Source of the DNA: a candidate division KSB1 bacterium | GTDB taxonomy: Bacteria > Zhuqueibacterota > Zhuqueibacteria > Zhuqueibacterales > Zhuqueibacteraceae | Reading direction: 5' to 3' | Assembly: GCA_034506255.1 (NCBI GenBank) | Contig: JAPDPX010000002.1 | Coordinates: 124,001 to 188,000, forward strand | Length of the DNA: 64,000 bases | Shown here: piece by piece, positions 1 to 7,870 of the stretch | Numbering within the stretch: the first letter of the stretch is position 1 | How the letters are laid out: each line of letters starts with the position of its first letter | Position numbers and translations under genes: made by a program | Notes under the pieces: model-generated | What the model was told of the DNA's origin: nothing | Database searches by the model: none | What the model saw: the letters and a program-made list of their open reading frames with translations, nothing else

Positions 1-299
1 GCGGTGCGGCTCGGCCGCGCAATTGGCCTGAAAATACGCCTCTCCTGCACGATGCTTCCATAAGGCCGGCGCGGCAAACCGCCCGCCGGCGGATTGTTCA
101 ACCCTGTCATGCCCGCCAGACATTTCATGACCTCGAATACTACGCACCATGTTTGCCAGTTGCAGAGGGCCTCCTGCCGGCGGGTGCAGATTCCAGCTTC
201 TGCACCCGTCATGGCATGAGGGTACATCCCCGGCACATTTTTCCTTCGACTCGATTTCATCGCTGCCCAGGGAAGGGCCGGCAAAGAAGCCTCTGTGAT

Positions 300-530
300 A
301 TGAACACTGTCCGCTTTGCCTTGCAGCAGACTTCTCCTGTGCGATTGACCATCTACAATGCGCTTGGCAACGAAGTGCGATTGGTTCTTTCCGGCTACCT
401 GCCGCCGGGTGAGCATCTGGCGCAGTGGGACGGTACCGACAATCATGGTCGGGCTGCGGATCAGGGTGTCTATTTCTACCGTCTCGACGGCCCGGATTTT
501 CACGCCGTGCGCAAGCTCATCCACAAGTGA
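300..530 (+). pseudogene. C-terminal FlgD-like / type IX sorting-type domain remnant
   Basis: About 76 codons encode a typical C-terminal surface-protein module: a strand reading VRFALQQ, then LTIYNALGNEV, then a W-D-G-T-D-N-H-G-R turn, the segment GVYFYRL and a closing strand. These are the hallmarks of FlgD-Ig-like or type IX C-terminal domains in large secreted proteins of FCB bacteria. Normally a long passenger and a Y-P-N-P-F-N motif come first. Here the frame stays open back to the window edge, but the upstream translation is Arg/Pro/Cys-rich and shows no such motif, so I read it as a remnant. It could also be the end of a frameshifted gene that began before the window. The domain type is fairly sure; the gene status is not. 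Confidence 0.5.
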
Positions 531-685
531 CCGCCGGCGCCTCCGCTCATTCTTCCTGCTTGTCCCTACCCGGCTGCTTGCCGGTGCCCACCCTGCCATT
601 CCGCACGCAGTCTGTGGCGTGCGCGTTTCGGGAAAGGAACCATGGCGCAACGCCTTGCCATCACGGTTTGGGGATTTGTGCAGTC

Positions 686-1924
686 ATGTACCGTTCGCTT
701 CAGCTTTTGCGGGAGCACCCCTTCCTGGCGGTGCCGGATCCGCGTTATTTTTATGCCGCCAGCTCGCATCGTCTGGCGTTGCAGCGACTGCTCGATACGA
801 TCGAGCTCCGGCGGCGCCTGCTGGTGCTCACCGGCGATGCCGGCGCCGGCAAGACTCTGTTGATTCATGCCCTGCGCCGCCGGCTGCCGGCCGGCCTCGC
901 CACCGTGCTGCTGCTGCAAACCCGCTTCGGAGAGAAGAAGCTGTTCCGCCGCATCGCCACAGCCTGTGGGCTGCCGGCACTGCCGCATGCCACACCGGCC
1001 GACGAGCTGCGGCAGTTGCATGATTTTCTGCGCAGCCCGCGCTCCGGCCTCACCGTCACCGCCATGCCCGCCGCCGCGCTCGTCATTATTGACGAGGCAC
1101 ATCATCTGCCGCAACCCACCCTTCATGACCTCGCCGGACTGATCGAGCTGGCCAAAAGACACAACAAACCGTTGCAATTCATCCTGGCCGGCGCACCGAC
1201 TTTGCTCCAGGCTTTTCCCTGGGTGGCGGCCCGGCCGGATCACGCCACCCTGGCTTGCAGCTCGCACCTGCTCAGCCTCAGCCATGCGGAAACCACGGCT
1301 TATATTGCCCACCGCCTGCGCATCGCGGGTTATTATGACGGCGAGCAGCTCTTCACCATCGCCGCTCTGCGCACGATTCATGAGCACAGTGAAGGCAATC
1401 CGCGGCGCATCAATGCGCTCTGCCGCCGGGCGCTGGACCTGGCCTGCCGCGAGGGTTTAACCAGCATCACGCGCGAGTTGGTGCAGGAGGCTGCGTGTAT
1501 GGAAAAGCAGGAGGGAAGATTCGAGGAAAGCGAAATTGGCTGGGCGCAACAGCGTTTCGGGAGAGGGCAGCCGGGGGCAGCGTCAACGCTGACGGCTGAC
1601 CTTTGTGCGCCGGCGGCAGGCGGGCATACAGCGGAATACCACAGCCGCCAGGCAGGCGGCAGGAAGGCCCAAGCTTGGGGACAGGCGCTGCCGGCAATGA
1701 ACGAGCAAGCGGCGATCCCGGCTGCGCCTGTAAGACCACTACCGGAGGTGATGCGCGGCTGGCGGGTTTGGCAGGCACTGGCAACCGTCGGGCAACACGG
1801 GCAACAGCAGGCCTTGCGCAAATGGTTGGCGCCTCAACGGCACCAGTCCCGACAACTGGCACTGCTGCTGGCAGCGGCTTTGAATCTGCTCATGCTTGTT
1901 TTGATTCTGCAGCGCTTGCTCTAA
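686..1924 (+). CDS. ExeA/GspA-like AAA ATPase with C-terminal membrane anchor
   Basis: This 412-residue protein starts MYRSLQLL and continues through the ExeA-type opening (HPFLAVPDPRYFY). Walker A GDAGAGKT lies near residues 50-57, Walker B LVIIDEAHHL near 132-141, and a sensor-2-like EGNPRRINALCRRAL segment near 236-250. The middle third of the tail is low-complexity, and the last 22 residues form one hydrophobic helix. In type II secretion, GspA/ExeA uses ATP to help insert the secretin through peptidoglycan. No gspB or other secretion gene is nearby, so only the ATPase family is certain. The ATG at 686 is preferred because the family N-terminus begins there, although no good ribosome binding site precedes it. 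It converges with the PAP2 gene, 6 bases away. Confidence 0.8.
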   Translation: MYRSLQLLREHPFLAVPDPRYFYAASSHRLALQRLLDTIELRRRLLVLTGDAGAGKTLLIHALRRRLPAGLATVLLLQTRFGEKKLFRRIATACGLPALPHATPADELRQLHDFLRSPRSGLTVTAMPAAALVIIDEAHHLPQPTLHDLAGLIELAKRHNKPLQFILAGAPTLLQAFPWVAARPDHATLACSSHLLSLSHAETTAYIAHRLRIAGYYDGEQLFTIAALRTIHEHSEGNPRRINALCRRALDLACREGLTSITRELVQEAACMEKQEGRFEESEIGWAQQRFGRGQPGAASTLTADLCAPAAGGHTAEYHSRQAGGRKAQAWGQALPAMNEQAAIPAAPVRPLPEVMRGWRVWQALATVGQHGQQQALRKWLAPQRHQSRQLALLLAAALNLLMLVLILQRLL

Positions 1925-1930
1925 CGCTGC

Positions 1931-2461
1931 TCATCCCACCAAAGCCATGCCTGTTTGTGCGCAGGCAATGCCCAACAATGCGCCTGCCAAAACATCCGTC
2001 GGATAATGCACGCCGTTGTACACCCGCGAGAAAGCGATGACCCCCGCCCACAGACAACTCACCATGGCACCCGCGGGATAGTAAGCCGAGATCAACGTCG
2101 CCATCAGGCCGGCGCCCGCCGTGTGTCCGGAGGGGAAACTGAAGCGATCCGGTGGCGCAATCAGATGCTGCAGCCCGGGGATTTGCTCAAACGGTCGGGG
2201 GCGTTTCACTTTGCGTTTCACCAGCAGGTAGAGCGGCACCTGCAGCGCAAACGCCAGCAGACCGGCGGGCAGAAAACGGCGCGCCATTTCATGATCTGTC
2301 ACGCCCACCACCAATCCGAGAATGGCATAGAACTGGCCGTCACCGCTGCGCGACGCCACATACATCAGGCGGTCGACGGCTCTTTTGCCGTTCCACGCAA
2401 CGACTCTGCGACACAGCCATGCCTCCCGCTGGCTGAGATTTTGAACGAAAGCTTGCAGCAT
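1931..2461 (-). CDS. PAP2-family membrane phosphatase
   Basis: This 176-residue membrane protein has the three phosphatase motifs of the PAP2 superfamily in order: KRKVKRPRP (the K-x6-R-P type), then FSFPSGHT with the catalytic histidine, then SRVYNGVHYPTD. Hydrophobic helices lie between and after them. Members dephosphorylate phosphatidic acid, undecaprenyl diphosphate or related lipid phosphates at the membrane; the substrate cannot be read here. The start at 2461 is supported by AAGGAGG five bases upstream on the minus strand, so the longer upstream extension is unlikely. It converges with the ExeA-like gene and is divergent from the radical SAM gene. Confidence 0.88.
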   Translation of the reverse strand: MLQAFVQNLSQREAWLCRRVVAWNGKRAVDRLMYVASRSGDGQFYAILGLVVGVTDHEMARRFLPAGLLAFALQVPLYLLVKRKVKRPRPFEQIPGLQHLIAPPDRFSFPSGHTAGAGLMATLISAYYPAGAMVSCLWAGVIAFSRVYNGVHYPTDVLAGALLGIACAQTGMALVG

Positions 2462-2764
2462 GATGGCCTCCTTGTTTGCAACAGTCACCGCGGGTCCGGT
2501 TGGCAATTCCCGCGGCAGTGCGATGCTGCGGCATGGTTTTTTACCGCTTTAAAATAGGGCGGCAAGGTCAAGCAGGTATGAAGTGAACGTTGTCAGTGTT
2601 TGAATCTTGCCGCCCGGCGGGCACACCCCGGGGAATGGCGGTCATTTTGCCATTGCACTTTGGTTTTGAATTTGGCATCATAGCCAACCCCGCGACGCAC
2701 GAGGAGCTGGACCGCGGGAGGAAGTTGCCCCAAGCCTATCTCACCAGCCAGGGAGGCTCTGCTC

Positions 2765-3811
2765 ATGCGCGTGAAGAATCCGTTGCGCACGCTGGCGCGC
2801 ACGCTGCTGTTCAATGCGCCGATTCAGGCGCAGTTGATCGTGACCCGGCGCTGCAATTTGAGCTGCGGCTATTGCACCGAATACGACAAGTATTCCCCGC
2901 CCATCCCTTTTGAGACGCTCAAAGCCCGGATTGACGCGCTGCACCGCCTGAAGGTCATCAACATCACGCTGTTGGGCGGCGAGCCGCTGCTGCATCCCCA
3001 AATCGCGGAGCTCGTGGCCCATGCCAACCACGAAGCGCAGGTTTCGATCACCACCAACGGTTTTCTGCTCACCGACAAAATCATTGCGGCACTGAACGAT
3101 GCGGGACTGAGCAACATGCAGGTGAGCATCGATGCGCTCATGCCCGACACGAACCGCTATATCCAAAAATCGATGAAATCCATCCTGCCCAAGCTCGAGC
3201 GTCTGCGCCGGCTGGCCAGGTTCGACGTGCACGTCAATCTTGTGCTGTGCGAAAATTCCAAAGACCACTTCCGGGAAACGCTGGCCGGGCTGCGGCGCCT
3301 GGGTTTCTTTGTCACCGTCAATCCCATTCACGATCACCGGGGCACCATTGCCACCGGCGGGGAAGAGTATGTCGCGCTCTGGGAGTATCATTATCAACAC
3401 AGCAATCCCTGCTCCTTCATCGAATATGATTATGGCAAACGCCTGCTGCGGGGCGAGCAGCCGGACTGGCACTGCCGTGCCGGTGCGCGCTCGCTCTATG
3501 TCGATGAGTTCGGCAACGTGCAGTTTTGCCATGCCCAGCGCGGCCGCCTGAACAAACCCATTCTGGATTACACCCGCAGCGACCTGGCGGCACATTACCA
3601 CACTCCCAAAGGCTGCGAAAAAGGCTGCGCGATCCTGTGTGTTTACCGCGATTCCTATTTGGACAACGCGCCGTTCGGCATGATCAAAGCGACCTACCGT
3701 CTGCTGCGCCGCGGGGGTGTCTCGCGGCCCAAGAGGGGCGAGGCCCGGCTGCTGCCGGAACCGGAGGCGAGTCCCGCCCCCACCGGTGCGCTGGCCACCG
3801 TGGGTGATTGA
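2765..3811 (+). CDS. radical SAM protein with cysteine-rich C-terminal region
   Basis: This 348-residue protein has the radical SAM cluster motif C-x3-C-x2-C (Cys30, Cys34, Cys37, in TRRCNLSCGYC), followed by the glycine motif LLGGEPLLHP and a typical half-barrel order. The second half has further cysteines (WHC, VQFCHAQRG and GCEKGCAILC) that could ligand a SPASM-like auxiliary cluster. GGGAGG sits about eight bases before the ATG. The nearest families are HpnH-like and peptide- or cofactor-modifying enzymes; no substrate peptide gene is evident nearby. The reaction is therefore unknown, but radical SAM chemistry is well supported. A basic, proline-rich tail of about 40 residues follows the last cysteines. 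Confidence 0.85.
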   Translation: MRVKNPLRTLARTLLFNAPIQAQLIVTRRCNLSCGYCTEYDKYSPPIPFETLKARIDALHRLKVINITLLGGEPLLHPQIAELVAHANHEAQVSITTNGFLLTDKIIAALNDAGLSNMQVSIDALMPDTNRYIQKSMKSILPKLERLRRLARFDVHVNLVLCENSKDHFRETLAGLRRLGFFVTVNPIHDHRGTIATGGEEYVALWEYHYQHSNPCSFIEYDYGKRLLRGEQPDWHCRAGARSLYVDEFGNVQFCHAQRGRLNKPILDYTRSDLAAHYHTPKGCEKGCAILCVYRDSYLDNAPFGMIKATYRLLRRGGVSRPKRGEARLLPEPEASPAPTGALATVGD

Positions 3812-4022
3812 GTCGGCGGACTTGCCGCCCGCGGCGCGTTCGCGCGGCGTTGCCGCTCTCTGGGTGGCACGTCGTCTGATCGATGTTGTTGTTGCCGTCG
3901 TCCTGCGCCGGCACGCTTTGCTGTGTTTGCCTGTCTGGTTGTGACGGTTTTTTGCCGAGCTTCCCGCCCCGGCGCCGGAAACGATGCCATGCATCCTCAT
4001 TTGCTGGAGAGTAAAGACACGC

Positions 4023-5096
4023 ATGCTGAATGTTCTCCGCGTGGTGACTTGGTTGTCCGTTTTTTTCCTCGCGCTGCCGCTTGTCCGGGCACATTCCGGG
4101 GCCAGCCGCGAGAGTTTGATCCAACGCAGCCTGGAGCAGTTGCATTGCGAGCAGTTTGACAGCGCACTGGCCATTTGTGCGGAGTTGCGCCGTTCCTGGC
4201 CGGATCATCCGGCCGGCTTTCTGCTCGCCGCCGGCGTTTATCAGACGATGATGCGCGACTATCGCGTGCGCCTGTTTGAAGCGCGTTTTGACAGCCTGCT
4301 CCAAAATGCAGTCGCGCTGGCCGAGCAGCAGGTGCGGGCCGAGGCCAGCGCCGAGCATTTTTTCCTGCTCGGCACCGGCCGCGGCTATCGCGGTCTGCAC
4401 CGCTTTCGCTGCGGGGAATGGGCCGCCGGCTTTCGCGATGCGGTGCTGGCGCTCAACGCCATGGAGCGTGCCCTGCAGCGAGATGCGGCGCTGGTGGATC
4501 CCCATTTGGCATTGGGCGTGTACGAGTATTGGAAAAGCGCCAACCTCAATTTTGCCGGCGGCTTGTTTGCCGGCAAACGTGAGCAGGCCATTGCCGCGCT
4601 CGAAAGCGTGCGCCAGCGCGGCCGCTACGTTGCGATCGAGGCCGCCTATTCCCTGCAAACCATTTACATTCACGAAAAAAATTATCTCAAGGCGCTGGAG
4701 ATCAACGACTGGTTGATCATGCGCTTTCCGCTCAACATCAGCGCGCTCTATCATCGCGGCCTGCTGCTCGACAAACTCGATCGTGTGGAAGATGCCCTGG
4801 CGGTGTGGGAGAAAGTCATCGCCCGCATTCGCGCTTTCCGGCAGGCCAGTGATGGTTACCTCGCTGAGTGTCACTGGCATCGTGCCCGGCTCTATGAACG
4901 TCTGCCCGCTCCGGCCCCAGCGCCTTCGGCCAAACAACTCGTCATTTCCGCCCTGCAGCAGGCACGCATGCACGCCCGGCAGCGGGTTGCCGAAAAAGAA
5001 CTGGAGGGCCCGCTCACCAGTTTCCGCGAGATCAACAAAGCCATCGATGAAATGGTGAAAAAGTATGACTCCCAAGGCGGGGACTTCCGCAACTGA
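4023..5096 (+). CDS. exported helical, TPR-like protein
   Basis: This 357-residue protein begins with a signal peptide (residues 1 to about 25, hydrophobic core VVTWLSVFFLALPLV, cleavage near RAHSG). The mature part is helical with degenerate TPR-like repeats, for example the pairs around EQFDSALAICAELRRSWP, NYLKALEINDWLIMRFP and DRVEDALAVWEKVIARI. Such proteins usually scaffold envelope complexes. The start at 4023 is preferred because GGAGAG lies about 12 bases upstream and the signal peptide then begins at residue 1. It is followed by a strong hairpin terminator, so it is probably transcribed separately from the zinc-ribbon genes. No specific function can be assigned. Confidence 0.72.
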   Translation: MLNVLRVVTWLSVFFLALPLVRAHSGASRESLIQRSLEQLHCEQFDSALAICAELRRSWPDHPAGFLLAAGVYQTMMRDYRVRLFEARFDSLLQNAVALAEQQVRAEASAEHFFLLGTGRGYRGLHRFRCGEWAAGFRDAVLALNAMERALQRDAALVDPHLALGVYEYWKSANLNFAGGLFAGKREQAIAALESVRQRGRYVAIEAAYSLQTIYIHEKNYLKALEINDWLIMRFPLNISALYHRGLLLDKLDRVEDALAVWEKVIARIRAFRQASDGYLAECHWHRARLYERLPAPAPAPSAKQLVISALQQARMHARQRVAEKELEGPLTSFREINKAIDEMVKKYDSQGGDFRN

Positions 5097-5122
5097 GCTT
5101 CGCCGACAGCGGACAAACACAC

Positions 5123-5163
5123 GTGAAGCCCGTGCACGGCCTGTACACGGGCTTCACAGTTTT
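5123..5163 (+). terminator. intrinsic terminator after the TPR-like gene
   Basis: A perfect 12-base-pair stem, GTGAAGCCCGTG (5123-5134) with CACGGGCTTCAC (5146-5157), has an 11-base loop and is followed by AGTTTTGGGG. It starts 27 bases after the stop codon. The T run is short, so termination strength is uncertain. Confidence 0.65.
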
Positions 5164-5312
5164 GGGGCCATCAGTTTCCACCCGGCATTATCTCTTCTCT
5201 CTCCAACCGGTTCAAGTTGCAGCGCTTCGGTTGATCGCGCCGCGGCAGAGCAGCGGGCGGCATGCGGCTTGCATGAGGGCATGATGAACCTTCATGAAAG
5301 GAGGAAATCATC

Positions 5313-6530
5313 ATGCCATTCCGATCAATGAAATCGCTGGTGATCGCCGTCGCAGTGACGATCGCCGCGCTGGCGCTTGCGACCTTCGCGCTCTCTCAAA
5401 CCACTGAGCCGGCCAGCATTCGCTGCAGCGTCTGCCAATTCGAAAACACCTGGACCTACAAATTCTGCGTGAACTGCGGCAGTTCGCTCGCGGCCGCCAA
5501 ACAAGCCAAACTCCAGGAGTTGCAGCGCGAGCAGGAACTCGTGCGGCAGGCAGCGCGCCGCCAGTTCGTGGAAGATTCGCTCGCGCAGGCGCGCGCGGCA
5601 GAGAGCCTTCGCGTGGAACAGCAGCGGCAAGCCGCCGCGCGCCCGGTTGCACCTGCGTCACCCGAAACCTCCGCCTCTCTCATCCCCTCACCCGCGTCGG
5701 TGGCGTCGGCCAAGTCTGACCGGCCCAAACCGCAGCGTTGGTATCAAACCCTGCTCACGACGCCGGCCGTGCTGCCGCGTTTGTTCAATGTGCCCACTGC
5801 GGAAGTGCTCAACTCCCTCGACATTTATTTTAACGGCGGCGGCGCCTTCGGCATCGAGAAGGAGCGTAATTTTCTCGGCCATGCTGGTTTGGGGCTGGGC
5901 GACATCGCCGAGGTCGAGTTTGCGACGCAGGCGGTGATCAACTCCCTGCAGCAAGGTTCATCGAGCGTGTCGACTTCAGCGTTCAAAATGCTGGTGCTGC
6001 GCGAGCAGGACCGTCTCCCTGCGATTGCCGTCTCGCTGCGCGGCACCACGAGCTGGCACCATTTTCAAGGCCAGGACGCCAGTGTCTCCTTTGAAACCCG
6101 CCTGACCAAGCTCTATCTCGTAGCCACCAAACATCGCGGCAAGGTGATGGCGCATTTCGGCGTGGGCTTGACGGACGTGCGCGTGCGCAGCCCGCAGGGC
6201 TGGCGCTTCCGCGAGGCCGGCCGGGAGATGCAACGCAATCTCATCGCGCCGTTTGGCGGGCTGACGATTCAAGCGAATCCCAAGGCGCAGGTCATGCTGG
6301 AAGTCGAAGGGCTGCCTTCTTATGATTTCACTGCCGGCGAGGTGCACGACGGCAGTGCGATCAAGAACATCTGGGCGGGCGTTGTCGGCGTGCGATTTTA
6401 CTTCACCAACTGGCTGGCGGCGGATACCGGCGTGCGCTATCGCAGCGACTTCGACGGCATCGCCGACGCCAACATTCAGGCGAATGTCAACATGCTGTTC
6501 CCGCTCGGCCGGTTGCGCAGCAAGCAATAA
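5313..6530 (+). CDS. exported zinc-ribbon protein with barrel-like C-terminal domain
   Basis: The 405-residue product has a signal peptide or N-terminal anchor (residues 7-29, ending ATFALSQ). A C-x2-C-x10-C-x2-C zinc ribbon follows at Cys38, Cys41, Cys52 and Cys55, then a charged coiled-coil-like stretch (about 60-105) and a proline/serine linker. From about residue 140 alternating beta-strand sequence rich in G, A and aromatics resembles an outer-membrane barrel or opacity-like domain. A consensus AAAGGAGG lies 7-8 bases before the ATG at 5313. Zinc ribbons of this kind are normally cytoplasmic, so one directly after an export signal is odd. The next gene repeats the arrangement. No family name can be given with confidence. 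Confidence 0.72.
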   Translation: MPFRSMKSLVIAVAVTIAALALATFALSQTTEPASIRCSVCQFENTWTYKFCVNCGSSLAAAKQAKLQELQREQELVRQAARRQFVEDSLAQARAAESLRVEQQRQAAARPVAPASPETSASLIPSPASVASAKSDRPKPQRWYQTLLTTPAVLPRLFNVPTAEVLNSLDIYFNGGGAFGIEKERNFLGHAGLGLGDIAEVEFATQAVINSLQQGSSSVSTSAFKMLVLREQDRLPAIAVSLRGTTSWHHFQGQDASVSFETRLTKLYLVATKHRGKVMAHFGVGLTDVRVRSPQGWRFREAGREMQRNLIAPFGGLTIQANPKAQVMLEVEGLPSYDFTAGEVHDGSAIKNIWAGVVGVRFYFTNWLAADTGVRYRSDFDGIADANIQANVNMLFPLGRLRSKQ

Positions 6531-6590
6531 GCGCCGGCAATCGTGATTTCGTTGCATACCATAACGCATCTGCCATTGAGGTGATCTACC

Positions 6591-7163
6591 ATGAAACGTT
6601 TCTTCTCTTTTCTTTTCGCCCTGCTGATGATCTTGGCAGCGACGTGGGCAGCGCCGGCGAGCTACGCCCGGCAAGTGCAAGTGGAAGCGGGCACTCATTG
6701 CCCGTTCTGCGGCGTTTCGAATCAGCCCACGGCCAGATTTTGTAGTGCCTGCAGTTCGAGCCTGCCCCAGGCCGGCGCGCCGGTCGCAACGGCTGCAAGT
6801 GAACCGCCAACGGAACAGGCGCTGGCCGCGCTTGCACCGGCCAGCGCCGAATCTGACCGCGAGGCCGAAGCGCTGAATTTTTACAAAGCCGGCTTTAATT
6901 TTCTCGACCAAGGCGCCTACGGGCCGGCAGCTACTTCCTTCCGGCGCGTCGTCGCCTTGTATCCGGCTTCACCGCATGCGCGCGAAAGCGAGCTGCTTGC
7001 CCGCGCCTGTGATGAGTTGGTGATGGCCAGGTTCAAATCTCCGCAGCCGGCCGCGAAGTCCGGCGGCTCAGCCGCAGCGGCCTTTGGCGGCGCCTTCATC
7101 GGCGGCGCGCTCGGCACGCTGGGCGGCGTCATGCTGCTGTTCTTGATGGCCGGTGGCAGTTGA
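6591..7163 (+). CDS. exported zinc-ribbon protein with tetratricopeptide-like middle and glycine-rich anchor
   Basis: This 190-residue protein has a clear signal peptide (residues 1-26, core FFSFLFALLMILAATWA). A four-cysteine zinc ribbon with the same C-x2-C-x10-C-x2-C spacing as the upstream gene follows (Cys37, Cys40, Cys51, Cys54). A helical segment at about 90-140 (ALNFYKAGFNFLDQGAYG, then SFRRVVALYPASPHARESE) resembles a YbgF/TPR-type repeat. The C-terminus is a glycine/alanine-rich transmembrane helix at about 160-188. It lies 60 bases downstream of the first zinc-ribbon gene in the same orientation, so they probably form a two-gene operon. Shared architecture suggests joint action in the envelope. 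Function is unknown. Confidence 0.72.
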   Translation: MKRFFSFLFALLMILAATWAAPASYARQVQVEAGTHCPFCGVSNQPTARFCSACSSSLPQAGAPVATAASEPPTEQALAALAPASAESDREAEALNFYKAGFNFLDQGAYGPAATSFRRVVALYPASPHARESELLARACDELVMARFKSPQPAAKSGGSAAAAFGGAFIGGALGTLGGVMLLFLMAGGS

Positions 7164-7174
7164 AACGCCTTTTC

Positions 7175-7285
7175 GCAGAGCACGCAAATGGCGAGGCAAT
7201 GTGCATCCGCCATTGGCACAGAAGCACGTCAATGAGGATGCAATGTGCATCCGCCGATGGCGCAGAGCACGCAGGTGAGGACTTG
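7175..7285 (+). repeat. 44-base tandem repeat, about 2.5 copies
   Basis: The 16-mer GCAATGTGCATCCGCC occurs at 7196-7211 and again at 7240-7255, a 44-base period. The flanking GCAGAGCACGC-like segment occurs near 7175, 7218 and 7262. Copies are diverged at several positions. It lies immediately after the zinc-ribbon gene and shows no coding signature. Confidence 0.6.
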
Positions 7286-7870
7286 AAATGGAATTGCGGG
7301 TGGGGCAGAAACATGCAAGTGAAGATTCATAGGCGTTCCTCTGCGATCTCTGCCGCCGGAGACAAACTCATTGCCGTCCGGAATCCCAGCCGGTTTATCG
7401 CAGCATTCCGACAGCGGCTAGGCCGTTGTATATGAACCCCCGGCGTTTTCACGGTGCTCGAAGTCTCTGAAACCTTGGCCGAGCCACGGGCGGAACATTT
7501 GCGGACGGACTTTGATTCACCCAACTCGGGTAAACCGCAACCCCAAGGAAATCGTCAACGGATTGAAGCAACCAAGCGGATAAAAATGTCTGCTGGGTTG
7601 CTGAAATCCGTGGGAAAGATCTCCTGCCTTTAAGGCAGCGAGTTTACTTTACAAAAGTCAACCTCCCCCTTTCCAACGTGATTCACGACAACCGCGCCGG
7701 CTGTTTCATCCCGCGGCCGACTTTCATGTTGTGCTTGACTCCGGCGCGTGCCATCATATCACGCAGCCGGAATTGGCACTCCTCTCACGGTTTCATGCCG
7801 TGGAGTTGTCGTGAAATTGGCAGCGTGCCAGGTTGAATGAAAACACTGAGAATTCAGCAAAGGTGACAAA
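7286..7870. other. intergenic region without a recognisable gene
   Basis: This is the rest of the 707-base gap between the zinc-ribbon gene and the next exported protein. It contains a 15-base near-palindrome, CTGCCTTTAAGGCAG, near 7626 and a few short open frames with no start signal or domain. I see no tRNA or transposase remnant. Confidence 0.4.

Noticed and set aside
7160..7435. A 91-residue plus-strand frame after the zinc-ribbon operon
   Set aside because: It spans the 44-base tandem repeat and overlaps the end of the zinc-ribbon gene; no domain or start signal.
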